NCBI RefSeq assembly: GCF_000250675.2 | Contig: NC_018681.1 | Span: 4,960,001-5,024,000, forward strand | Origin: Nocardia brasiliensis ATCC 700358 | GTDB lineage: Bacteria; Actinomycetota; Actinomycetes; Mycobacteriales; Mycobacteriaceae | Reading direction: 5' to 3' | Length of the DNA: 64,000 nt | Part shown: positions 26,158 through 34,208 of the stretch, piece after piece | How the letters are laid out: each line of letters opens with the position of its first letter | Numbering within the stretch: position 1 is the stretch's first letter | Position numbers and translations under genes: made by a program | Notes under the pieces: model-generated | The model's database searches: none | What the model saw: the letters and a program-made list of their open reading frames with translations, nothing else | Told to the model about the DNA's origin: nothing

Positions 26158-26607
26158 ATGTCTTCGATACGAAAATCCGCGCTGGCCATGGTGATTCCGC
26201 TGGCGGGCGCGATCGCCGGTGCCGCGGCCGGGCCCGCGCACGCGGCCGGGAATCTCTACGGTGCGATCGCCGTGGGCAACCATCAGGTCGGCTACGTCAC
26301 CGACTATCCGACCCAGGCGGCCGCGGACCAGGCCGCCAAGGACGCCTGTGGTGTCTCGTACTGCACCGTCAAATTGCAGATCAAGGACAGTTGCGGCGCT
26401 GCGGCCCAATTCGATTCGCGCGGCCTGTGGGGGCCACTGACCATGTTCTACTACGGCACGGGCGCCACGGCCGCCGACGCCGAGCGCATGGCCCTCGCGC
26501 AGGTGCCGCACACTCCGTTCGGCACCATGATGGGTCTCGCCCTGGGTAGTTCGATGCACCTGGACCCGTTCATCCGGGCCACCGTCTGTACGTCGAACGC
26601 GGGATGA
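26158..26607 (+). CDS. secreted DUF4189 protein
   Basis: 149 residues. Sec signal peptide of about 31 residues ending AHAA. The mature part is a DUF4189 domain: LYGAIAVGNHQVGYVTDYPTQ (split at the Tyr), A-x2-DACGV, four further Cys that could form two disulfides (YCTVK, DSCGAAAQ, VCTSN), and the ATAADAERMAL helix. Such proteins are exported or cell-wall-associated and of unknown function, frequent in Nocardia and Mycobacterium. Followed after 4 nt by a paralogue, so the two are one operon. Confidence 0.85.
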   Translation: MSSIRKSALAMVIPLAGAIAGAAAGPAHAAGNLYGAIAVGNHQVGYVTDYPTQAAADQAAKDACGVSYCTVKLQIKDSCGAAAQFDSRGLWGPLTMFYYGTGATAADAERMALAQVPHTPFGTMMGLALGSSMHLDPFIRATVCTSNAG

Positions 26608-26611
26608 GGAA

Positions 26612-27046
26612 ATGACGGTCTCGAGTAAATTCGCCGCGGTCATGGCCGTGTCCGCGGTCGCATGGGCCATCCTCGGCAGCGGTGTGGGAACCGCCACCGC
26701 GGCCGGAGATCTGTACGGCGCCATCGCCGTCGCGTCCATGAAAGTCGGTGAGGCCACCGACTATCCGACCCAATACGAGGCGGACCAGGCGGCGCTGGCG
26801 GCCTGCGGTGACGGGGTGTGCCACATCGTCGCCCGGATCCACAACGAATGCGGCGCGGTCGCCGAAGTCGACGGGCGCACCCCGCTCGGCACGTCGCCCA
26901 TGTATTTCGCGGGCACGGGCCGCACCGCGGCCGAGGCGGAGGGCAACGCGCTGCGGCTCGCCGGCCCGAACGTCGGTACGCCGCTGCTGGAAATCGTGAA
27001 ACCCGCCTTCATCCTCGACACCATCTGCACGTCGAACGCGGGCTAG
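26612..27046 (+). CDS. secreted DUF4189 protein, tandem paralogue
   Basis: 144 residues. Signal peptide of about 30 residues ending TATAAG. The DUF4189 domain parallels its upstream neighbour: LYGAIAVASMKVGEATDYPTQ (split), AACGDGVC, NECGAVAEVDG, GTGRTAAEAEGNAL, and the same ending ICTSNAG. Six Cys fit conserved disulfides. The start ATG 26612 has GAGGA very close; a later ATG at 26642 would remove the signal peptide's charged region. Function unknown; tandem duplication with the preceding gene is evident. Confidence 0.83.
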   Translation: MTVSSKFAAVMAVSAVAWAILGSGVGTATAAGDLYGAIAVASMKVGEATDYPTQYEADQAALAACGDGVCHIVARIHNECGAVAEVDGRTPLGTSPMYFAGTGRTAAEAEGNALRLAGPNVGTPLLEIVKPAFILDTICTSNAG

Positions 27047-27050
27047 GGCT

Positions 27051-27087
27051 GACCCGAGTTCACCCGGGCCACTGGTGAACTCGGGTC
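27051..27087. terminator. bidirectional terminator overlapping the kinase gene end
   Basis: 14-bp perfect stem GACCCGAGTTCACC (27051-27064) with its complement at 27074-27087 and a 9-nt loop. It serves the DUF4189 pair (+) and the kinase (-), and its right arm lies within the last codons of the kinase gene. Confidence 0.7.
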
Positions 27088-28448
27088 TGCGGCACCACCG
27101 GCGGCGCCTGTTGTTGCTGCGACTGCGGTCGCTGCTGGACCGGCGGCGCCGGCTGTGCGGGTGACAGGGTGTCGCCGGGCGGCGCGACGTCGTCCGGCGA
27201 GGGGACATCCGCGGGCAACGGTACCGATGTCCCAGCGACGGTAGCCGGCGCGAGCGTCGTGGTCGGCGCGGGCGGGCTCGACGTAGTCTGTTGCCGCACA
27301 ACAGAGGTCGCCGTCCCCCGGCCAGGCGCGGCGTCGTCGCCGCGCACCGTGAACACCGTCCCGGCGACCACGCCCACCCCGGTCACCAGTACCCCGGCGC
27401 CCACCGCGACCCGCCGCCGCTTCCCCGAACCTCCCGCCCTCAGCCAGGATTTCGCGCCTCCGGGCGTCGCGGAACGTGCCCGCTCCGGCCGCTGAACCGC
27501 CGCCGCTCGATCGGCCCCATGCCGAACAACCGCCACCACCTCACCGCCCGGCGCGGGTACCGCCCGCGCAGAACCATTGGCAGCAGTCGGTGCCGAACGC
27601 GCCGCATCATCGCTGAGGGTGAGAGCTCGAGCGGTCGCTTCGGCGAGCGCGGTACAGCTGTCGTAGCGGTCCCGAGGTGACTTCGCCATGGCCGTGGCGA
27701 TGACGGCGTCGAGGGCCGCGGGGAGTTCGGGGCGGCGCTCGCGCGGGGCGGGCGGTGGGGCGGCCAGGTGCGCGCCGATCACGGCCGCCTGGTCCTTGCG
27801 CGGGAACGGATGCTGTCCGGTCAACAGCTGAAAGAGGGTGCAGCCCAACGAATACACGTCGGCACGGTGGTCGGCGATCGCGTCGCTGAACCGTTCCGGT
27901 GCCGCGTACGCGAAGGTGGCGGCGATACCGGACAACGTCACCGTGTCGTCGAGCGTGCGCGCGATCCCGAAATCGGTGAGCACCGCGCGTTCCCCGTGCC
28001 GGGCATCGTTCTCGACGAGCAGGTTGGCCGGCTTCACGTCGCGGTGCAGGACCCCTTGCGCGTGCGCGTAGTCCAGCGCGTGCGCGGCGTCGGTGAGCAA
28101 CCGCACCACCCGCTCCGGCGCGAGCCCGTCCGGCTGACCGCTGAGCAATCCCGCCGCGTCGCCGCCGTCGATGTAGCGCATCGCCAGCCACAGCGCAGGG
28201 TCGTCCGCGGCACTGCGGTCGTAGACGGAGACGATGTTGGGGTGCTCCAGCCCGGCGGCCAGGCGCGCCTCACGATCGAAGGCCGAGCGCGTCCTCCGGT
28301 CGGCGTGGAAACTCTCGGTGAGCACCTTCAGCGCCACCCGCCGCGGCATCCGCGGGTGCCGCGCCAGGTACACGGTGCCCATTCCGCCCGCACCGAGCAC
28401 CCGCTCGATGGTGAACCCGGCGAACCGAGTCCCCGGCTGCAAAATCAC
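27060..28448 (-). CDS. receptor-type Ser/Thr protein kinase (PknB/PASTA-less type)
   Basis: 462 residues. The kinase domain (about 12-275) has the glycine loop GAGGMGTVY (19-27), K41 in VALKVL, catalytic HRDVKPANLL, the metal-binding DFG and an activation loop with several Thr before the APE. A Pro/Ala-rich linker leads to one transmembrane helix (about 358-380). The outside tail is Pro/Thr/Gln-rich with a QSQQQQAPP run and no PASTA or other sensor domain. The GTG start at 28448 has GGGGAGGAAAG upstream; a longer frame runs to 28616. Substrates unknown. The terminator stem overlaps its last codons. Confidence 0.92.
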   Translation of the reverse strand: MILQPGTRFAGFTIERVLGAGGMGTVYLARHPRMPRRVALKVLTESFHADRRTRSAFDREARLAAGLEHPNIVSVYDRSAADDPALWLAMRYIDGGDAAGLLSGQPDGLAPERVVRLLTDAAHALDYAHAQGVLHRDVKPANLLVENDARHGERAVLTDFGIARTLDDTVTLSGIAATFAYAAPERFSDAIADHRADVYSLGCTLFQLLTGQHPFPRKDQAAVIGAHLAAPPPAPRERRPELPAALDAVIATAMAKSPRDRYDSCTALAEATARALTLSDDAARSAPTAANGSARAVPAPGGEVVAVVRHGADRAAAVQRPERARSATPGGAKSWLRAGGSGKRRRVAVGAGVLVTGVGVVAGTVFTVRGDDAAPGRGTATSVVRQQTTSSPPAPTTTLAPATVAGTSVPLPADVPSPDDVAPPGDTLSPAQPAPPVQQRPQSQQQQAPPVVPQTRVHQWPG

Positions 28449-28844
28449 GACTTTCCTCCCCGGACACCTGACGGACCGGACACCCGAATCCGTGCCGCGA
28501 CCCCGGAGAGAATCTAGCCCACGCCATGCCGCAGCGAGGGCCGGTGCCCGTCGCACGCGATAGACCCCGACGACCGGCCCGGCCCATCCCCCACTTCGCC
28601 CGAACGCCTCCGGCACCCGGCCGCATCAGTGGCACCCGCGCCACTCGCCGGGTTGTTCCGGCCGATCGGATGACTCATTCAGCCGCTCGGCCCGGCACCG
28701 AACCCGTTGTCCCGCAATACCGTTGCCTCTGACCAGTTGGTCTCGTGCGGCCGCCCCTCGCCGCACCGGAACCCGGCGTCGCCGAGACGCCCTTATCGAC
28801 AGGCTGCTGGCCGCCGAGACGAACGGAAACGGAAACCAGCTCGA
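28449..28844. other. 396-nt divergent intergenic region
   Basis: Lies between the kinase (minus) and the flavoprotein (plus). A TAGATT -10-like hexamer on the minus strand (complement of 28511-28516) could serve the kinase. No convincing operator or small gene was seen. Confidence 0.4.
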
Positions 28845-30197
28845 ATGAGCAGTGCGACAACAACAATCGACAACACCGACCGCGCCGTGGTGATCGGTGC
28901 CAGTGTCGCCGGACTGGCCGCCGCGCAAGCACTTTCGGACACCTTCGCGGAGGTCACCGTCGTCGAACGGGATGTGCTCCCGGCCGGTGCCGGGCACCGG
29001 CGGGCCGTGCCACAGGGCAAGCACGTCCATTCCCTGCTCGCCGGGGGCGCGGTCGCCCTGGAGAACCTGTTTCCCGGCTTCGGCGACGATATGGTGCGCG
29101 CCGGCGCCGTTCCGTTCTGGTCCGGTATCGACTGGTACCTCGACGGTCACCGCATCCAGGCCCCGCCGCAACGTGGCCGCGGTGTGGTGTCGAGCCGTTC
29201 CCTGCTCGAATCGATACTGCGCGACCGGGTTGCCGCCCTGCCGAACGTCACGTTCGTCGACAACTGTGCCGTGCTGAATCCGGTCGCGACGACGAACCGA
29301 CGCCGCGTGACCGGCGTGCTGCTGGCATCGCAAGCGCGCGGCGACGCGCCCACCGTGCTGCCCGCCGATCTCGTGGTGGACGCGAGCGGCCGGGGCGGCC
29401 GCTCGGCCATTTGGTTGGCAGAGCTGGGCTTCCAGCCGCCGCGGGAATCCCGCATGACCGTCGACACGACCTATGTGACGCGCTCGTACCGACGCGAGCC
29501 ACACCACTTGGACGGACGGCCAGGCACCATCGTCAGCCCGTTTCCCGGATCACCGTGCGGCGTGTTCCTGCTCGCCCAGGAGAACGACGAGTTCATCTTC
29601 ACCATCGGCGGCCTCTTCGGCGCACAACCACCGATGGACGACGACACCCTCCTGACGTTCGCGCAGTCGCTGCCCACCGGCGATTTCGCGGACTTCCTGC
29701 GCACCGCGACGCGGATCAGTGATCCGGTCAAGATGCGCTACCCGACCAGCGTCCGCCGCCACTACGAAGAACTCGACGAGTTCCCGGCCGGATATCTGGT
29801 CCTCGGCGACGCGGTGTGCAGCTTCAATCCGGTGCACGGGCACGGCATGTCGATCGCCGCCATGTCGGCCGTGATCCTGCGCGAGCTACTCGAAGCGGGT
29901 CCGAACGATGTGGCACAGCAGTTCTTTCGAGCGATCGCCGACCCGGTCGAGGCCACTTGGACGTTCGCGACCAGGATGGATTCGCGGTTCCCGGCGTCGG
30001 GTGTCGCACCTACCCTCGAGAGCAGATTGCTCGACCGCTATGTCGCACGCACGGCCCGGGCGGCCGCGACCGACGACCTGGTTGCGGCGGCCGTCGTCAG
30101 CGTGCTCCAACTGACCGCGAGCCCGGACACACTCCTCGCTCCCGCGCTGTTGGGACGGGTGTTGCGGCATAGGAGCGATGCCGCCAACGCAGGTTGA
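28845..30197 (+). CDS. FAD-dependent monooxygenase/reductase-like flavoprotein
   Basis: 450 residues. The N-terminal Rossmann motif is AVVIGASVAGLAAAQAL, followed by VVERD (ribose contact) and HRRAVPQGKHVHSLL. The second FAD motif is YLVLGDAVCSFNPVHGHGMS. No membrane helix. Together these point to the group of geranylgeranyl-reductase/PHBH-like flavoproteins often annotated as FAD-binding monooxygenase in actinobacteria. The substrate is unknown. The ATG at 28845 is preferred over an in-frame ATG at 28707, whose extension is low-complexity. It stands alone, convergent with the methyltransferase gene. Confidence 0.85.
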   Translation: MSSATTTIDNTDRAVVIGASVAGLAAAQALSDTFAEVTVVERDVLPAGAGHRRAVPQGKHVHSLLAGGAVALENLFPGFGDDMVRAGAVPFWSGIDWYLDGHRIQAPPQRGRGVVSSRSLLESILRDRVAALPNVTFVDNCAVLNPVATTNRRRVTGVLLASQARGDAPTVLPADLVVDASGRGGRSAIWLAELGFQPPRESRMTVDTTYVTRSYRREPHHLDGRPGTIVSPFPGSPCGVFLLAQENDEFIFTIGGLFGAQPPMDDDTLLTFAQSLPTGDFADFLRTATRISDPVKMRYPTSVRRHYEELDEFPAGYLVLGDAVCSFNPVHGHGMSIAAMSAVILRELLEAGPNDVAQQFFRAIADPVEATWTFATRMDSRFPASGVAPTLESRLLDRYVARTARAAATDDLVAAAVVSVLQLTASPDTLLAPALLGRVLRHRSDAANAG

Positions 30198-30247
30198 ATC
30201 ACTCTGCGCTCCTTCAGGATCCGCCTCCGCAGTGGTCTCGGTGACGT

Positions 30248-31027
30248 TCACAACTGCCGGACGCGTAGCACGCCCGTCAGCAGGGGAAGAACGAATTCGC
30301 CACTGCTGGTCTCCGGTGTGCTCGCGAGGAACGCGCGAATGCGGCCGAGGGTGGCCGCGCGTTCCGGTTCCGGCATGACGAGCATGCCCGCTCGCGTCGC
30401 GAGCGTCGCGACGAGCGCATCGGCGGTGCGCCGCTGCCGGTGCGGAAACTCGGACTGCTCCGGCGCACCGAATCGCGCGGGCAGGGCGGTGGCCGGTAGA
30501 TACACGTTCGCGGTGGCTGCCCGCCAGTTGGTGCGGGTGTCCCGGGGGCCGATCGCGGCAGTGCCGCTGATCTTTTCGAGTCCGGCCACCCAATCGACCC
30601 GGTCGTCCATGACATTCCACAGTCCGGCCAGCACCCCGCCGGGCACGAGGACCCTGGCGATCTCGGGACCCGCGACACCCATATCGAACCAATGCATGGC
30701 ATTACCCGCCAGCACCGCGTCGACGGACGCGTCCGGCAGCGGTATCGACTCGGCGCTGCCCGGCAGCGCACGGACGGACGGCAGGGCACGGCGCAACTCG
30801 GCCAGCATCGCCGGATCGGGTTCCGCCGCGACGACATCGGCGCCGAGGGTCGCCAAAGTGCCGGTCAGTTTGCCGGTTCCGGCTCCGAGGTCCAGCACTC
30901 GCGGCCCGGGCGCGTGTTCCAGCGCCCAGCGCACCGCGGCGGTCGCGTAGTCCGGGCGGTGCGCGGCGTACGCCTGCGCGGCCGCACCGAACGACGAGGC
31001 CTGCGCCCTTCGCACGTCCTGCTCCAC
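30248..31027 (-). CDS. class I SAM-dependent methyltransferase
   Basis: 259 residues. Motif I is VLDLGAGTGKLTGTL (about 44-58), with the acidic E-P-D after strand 2 (AAEPDPAML) and the motif IV/VI region AVLAGNAMHWFD followed by EIARVLVPGG. It is the usual methyltransf_11/UbiE-like small-molecule fold, with a 100-residue C-terminal cap. Substrate unknown. The start is ATG 31027 (MEQDVRRAQ). It is separated from the WXG100-type gene by about 100 nt and may be read from the same transcript, but no functional link is evident. Confidence 0.85.
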   Translation of the reverse strand: MEQDVRRAQASSFGAAAQAYAAHRPDYATAAVRWALEHAPGPRVLDLGAGTGKLTGTLATLGADVVAAEPDPAMLAELRRALPSVRALPGSAESIPLPDASVDAVLAGNAMHWFDMGVAGPEIARVLVPGGVLAGLWNVMDDRVDWVAGLEKISGTAAIGPRDTRTNWRAATANVYLPATALPARFGAPEQSEFPHRQRRTADALVATLATRAGMLVMPEPERAATLGRIRAFLASTPETSSGEFVLPLLTGVLRVRQL

Positions 31028-31124
31028 ACGGTCACCCTAGCTGCAGAGCGGATACCGCGCCGCCACAATGACATCGGTCCGCGCGGAGAACGCGCCTACC
31101 AACGCACGGTGCGTGCCGGTCGGG

Positions 31125-31433
31125 TCAGCGGCCCGAGTTCGCCGCGTCCATCGCGTCCATCTGGTCGGCGGCGTTCCGCTGGCCCGTAGCGTAATCGGCG
31201 AAGGTGGTGGACATCTGATCGATCGCCGCGAGCAGGTTCTCCCGGGCGGCGAGGTAGCCCTTGTCGCCCTGGGCGAACTTGTTGCCGAAACTGTCCTTCC
31301 CCCAGGGGGTGCCGGAACCGGCCACCGTCGTGCGGAGTGTGCCCAGCGTGCGCGAGATGCTGTCGTGGATCCGATCGCAGCCGCCTGCGGCCCGGCGCAA
31401 TTGGTTCGTGTCTACCTCGACCTTGTCGGCCAC
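31125..31433 (-). CDS. WXG100-like type VII secretion-associated protein
   Basis: 102 residues, all helical. A first helix (about 5-32), then a turn with P-W-G-K-D-S-F-G in place of a strict WxG, and a second long helix (about 57-95). The length and helix-turn-helix hairpin match ESAT-6/CFP-10-type partners. It follows the CpnT-like gene by 33 nt on the same strand, and its likely role is as a co-secreted partner or chaperone of that protein. No ESX core gene (EccC, EccD, EccB or MycP) is in the window, so export must use a system encoded elsewhere. There is no export YxxxD/E tail that I can assign with confidence. Confidence 0.72.
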   Translation of the reverse strand: MADKVEVDTNQLRRAAGGCDRIHDSISRTLGTLRTTVAGSGTPWGKDSFGNKFAQGDKGYLAARENLLAAIDQMSTTFADYATGQRNAADQMDAMDAANSGR

Positions 31434-31466
31434 TGTTTATCCCTCTCCATGTGACTACGGTTTCGT

Positions 31467-33941
31467 TCAGAGCTTGAAAGGCACGTCCACTGGGGGGTTT
31501 TCGTCGTCCGCGCCCGGTTCTGCGTCGTCGGGACCGGATTGCTCGAGCACCCACACCGAGCTGTCCGGAGCTTCGGGCCCGTGGAACGGCCTGGGCAGCG
31601 GAGCCCAATGCGGCAGCTGTTTCGGCCGGGTCTTGCTCTTCATGTCCTTGCCGGGTCCGAGGAACGGTTCCTGCGCCCCGGTGCCCTGGTTGCCCTGCGT
31701 GCCAGGGTTGTTCGTGCCACCGCCGCCCTGCGTGGAACCACCCCGGCCGGGCGGCGGATTGGTGATCGAGGAGCCCGCGCTGGACGAGCCGCCGGACCCG
31801 TTCGAGTGCTGCCCGACCGAACCGCCCTGCACCGAACCACCTTGCACCGAACCACCCTGCACCGAACCACCCGGAACCGCGGTACCCGCTGGCGATCCCG
31901 TGCCCGCCGTGGCGGCACGCCCCGGCGCGGCCGGCGCGGTCCCGTCCACTACCGAGCCGGGCCCGCTCGGCGGCCGCCAACCGCCGTCGACCGAGGCCTG
32001 CCACGAGGTCGGCGGCACGAATCCGTTGCGACCCGAAGACCCTGCGGTGCTGTTGGATCCATGCACCGACGACTGACCGCCACCATTGGTGCCCGCGGAA
32101 TTGCCACCCGCAGAACCGTGTACGGACGGCTGGCCATTACCACCTGAGACCGCAGAGCCACCGCCGGCAGACCCATGCACGGACGACTGACTACCGCCAC
32201 CCGAAACCACGGAACCGCCATCCACCGACCCGTGCACGGACGGCTGGCCGCTGCCACCTGAGACCACGGAACCGCCACCGGTAGAACCGTGCACCGACGA
32301 CTGACCACTGCCGAGGGACTCCTGCGCCGAATGGAACGAATCCCGCGCGGTGTGGAACGACTGCCCATCACTGTCGACCGTCCCGCGGGCGCTGTGGCCG
32401 GTGTGAAAGGACCGTCCGTCGCTGTCGAGGGTGCCGCGGCCGTTGCTGTGCACGGACCGGCCGTCACCGGCGGCGCTCGCGTGACTGTTCGTCTCGCCGT
32501 GCACCGACGACTGCGAATGCTGCGATCCGACGTCGCTTTCCGTCACCGAGCGCGCCGGACCCGTGCCGTGCGAACTGCCGTCGCCGGACGAACCATGCGC
32601 CCGCGAGCCGCCGCTGTTGCCACCGCCGTGCGAACCCCCATGCGTCCCTTGCCCACCCGAGACCACCGATCCACCGTCGACCGATCGCGCGTGGCTGCCG
32701 CCGTCGCCGCTCCGCTGCGAACCCCCTTGTGTCCCTTGACTGCCCGACACCGTCGACCCGCCCGTGGTCGAGCCGGCACGACTGCCGCCGTTTCCGTTCA
32801 AGGACCGCAATGGAATGGACGAACCGCCGGACCCGCGGCTCGATCCGTCGTGCACCGACGAACCACCGCGGCTCGCCGCGTCCGACGCCGGACTGCGCGG
32901 AGCGCCGGGCTTGTGCATCCACAGCGCGTACCGCACATCGGACGACGAGATCGGGCTCGACTTGGCGAAGGCGCCGCGCGCGCCGCCGACGAGCCCGCCC
33001 CGCGCGATACTGCCGACCCACCCGTTCGGCGACGCGAACGACGACCAGTCCCCGGTCGCCACCCCCACCGCGAGATTGCCGGTCGCCGAGCCCACCACGC
33101 CGGACGCCGCGCCGATGAACGCACCCCGTCCGGTGCGGCCCCACACGTTGTCCAGCGAGCGCGCACCGAACTTGTCGATGCCCCGGCCGAGGTAGCGCGC
33201 GAACTCGCGCGAGGGCAGGGTGCTCGCCACCGAGGCGAACACCGAAACCCCGAATTCCTTGCCGTCGAAGTGCCGCCGCTTCCCGTCCGCCATCTGACCG
33301 AGTTGCACGGCCGCGTTCAGTCCCCCCGAGGTGACGGCGCTTTCGCCGAACTTCACCGTGTAGACGCCCCAGCCTTTCGCGGTCGGCAGCACGAAACGCC
33401 CGCCCGCCAGCGACTTCCAGAAGTACCGCTTCTCCGCCGAGGCGCCCAGTTTGCGTGCCAGTCTGGTGATCGCGTTCTGCACCATGTCCTCGAACACTCG
33501 CAGGAACGAGCGGGTGTAACTGACCGCCGCGGCTTCGACCGCGGGTGCGGTCGGCGGAAACAGCCACGCCCACAGGATTTCCATGGCCAGCCAGCACAGC
33601 GAGATGATGATGGTCAGCTTGGTCGCCTGCAGCTGGGTGCCCAGATCGAAGGCAGAGTCCGAAATCTGCTGCAGCAGCTGCGCCAGCGACTCCAACGACT
33701 GGTCGCCGCTGCGTAGTCCGTCGAAGAGCCGTCCCATCGCCTCGCTCGCCGCACCCTGCGGATAGGCGAGCATCGTGTCCTTCTTGGCCGCATCGATCTG
33801 CGAAAGTTGCGCCTGCAGTTCCTCACTCGCGGTTTTCCAGGCCGCGGCGATCGCCCACATGGCGTCCTCGTCACCGTCGGGCCAGCTCGATCCGGCGATC
33901 CAACCGAGCCAGCGGAGCTCCTCCGGGAGATACAGACTCAT
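31467..33941 (-). CDS. CpnT-N-like WXG100-domain protein with Ser/Gly repeat tail
   Basis: 824 residues. The first about 130 match the N-terminal WXG100-like domain of CpnT-type proteins: ELRWLGWIAGSSWPDGDED, then coiled helices and a hydrophobic LTIIISLCWLAMEILWAW helix (about 108-125). Residues about 130-350 are Gly/Ala-rich with hydrophobic patches. About 350-760 is extremely Ser/Gly-rich, with repeated SVHGS units and four GGSVQ copies. The last about 60 are acidic and Pro-rich, ending VDVPFKL. No toxin domain such as the TNT NAD-glycohydrolase of CpnT is present, so this could be a surface/secreted scaffold or a form that lost its toxin. Partner gene is 33 nt downstream. Confidence 0.75.
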   Translation of the reverse strand: MSLYLPEELRWLGWIAGSSWPDGDEDAMWAIAAAWKTASEELQAQLSQIDAAKKDTMLAYPQGAASEAMGRLFDGLRSGDQSLESLAQLLQQISDSAFDLGTQLQATKLTIIISLCWLAMEILWAWLFPPTAPAVEAAAVSYTRSFLRVFEDMVQNAITRLARKLGASAEKRYFWKSLAGGRFVLPTAKGWGVYTVKFGESAVTSGGLNAAVQLGQMADGKRRHFDGKEFGVSVFASVASTLPSREFARYLGRGIDKFGARSLDNVWGRTGRGAFIGAASGVVGSATGNLAVGVATGDWSSFASPNGWVGSIARGGLVGGARGAFAKSSPISSSDVRYALWMHKPGAPRSPASDAASRGGSSVHDGSSRGSGGSSIPLRSLNGNGGSRAGSTTGGSTVSGSQGTQGGSQRSGDGGSHARSVDGGSVVSGGQGTHGGSHGGGNSGGSRAHGSSGDGSSHGTGPARSVTESDVGSQHSQSSVHGETNSHASAAGDGRSVHSNGRGTLDSDGRSFHTGHSARGTVDSDGQSFHTARDSFHSAQESLGSGQSSVHGSTGGGSVVSGGSGQPSVHGSVDGGSVVSGGGSQSSVHGSAGGGSAVSGGNGQPSVHGSAGGNSAGTNGGGQSSVHGSNSTAGSSGRNGFVPPTSWQASVDGGWRPPSGPGSVVDGTAPAAPGRAATAGTGSPAGTAVPGGSVQGGSVQGGSVQGGSVGQHSNGSGGSSSAGSSITNPPPGRGGSTQGGGGTNNPGTQGNQGTGAQEPFLGPGKDMKSKTRPKQLPHWAPLPRPFHGPEAPDSSVWVLEQSGPDDAEPGADDENPPVDVPFKL
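31815..31875. repeat. 15-bp tandem repeat (GGSVQ-coding)
   Basis: About four copies of a 15-bp unit (read on + as CCGAACCACCCTGCA) encode GGSVQ repeats on the minus strand within the CpnT-like gene. A single-base variant (CTTGCA for CCTGCA) marks one copy. Such tracts are prone to length variation. Confidence 0.8.
32050..32310. repeat. 57-bp degenerate tandem repeat (SVHGS-coding)
   Basis: About five copies of a unit of 19 residues with pattern SGGxGQxSVHGSxGGGSVV on the minus strand of the CpnT-like gene, with more distant SFHT/SDGRS relatives to the right (to about 32470). This is protein-coding repetition, not an intergenic array. Confidence 0.75.
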
Positions 33942-34208
33942 CAGACCCGCTCCGCCCCGTCCACGCTGCGACCATCAAACCCACAGCGCCCCAGCACATC
34001 TGACCGCTCGCCTACACAAGCAAGCAGTCAGCCGGGCCGCCGCAGTCCACGATGACGCACACCGCGCCCCCACCACTACCCCCCGCCCCACCTCGTCTCC
34101 ACAATTTCACCCGCCGGTCACCGGCGCGCGTTGTGGATGTTCCCGGGGCGGCGGGTCCCCCGCCTGCACCGCCGATGCCGATACGGCGGGGAAACTACCG
34201 GGCCGGAC

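Noticed and set aside
31815..32310. Regular repeats considered as a CRISPR array
   Set aside because: Repeats are contiguous, protein-coding and lack unique spacers; no cas genes nearby.
32289..33716. 475-residue plus-strand frame opposite the CpnT-like gene
   Set aside because: Arg/Thr/Ala-rich shadow of the Ser/Gly repeat gene; the minus strand has the recognisable WXG100-like start.
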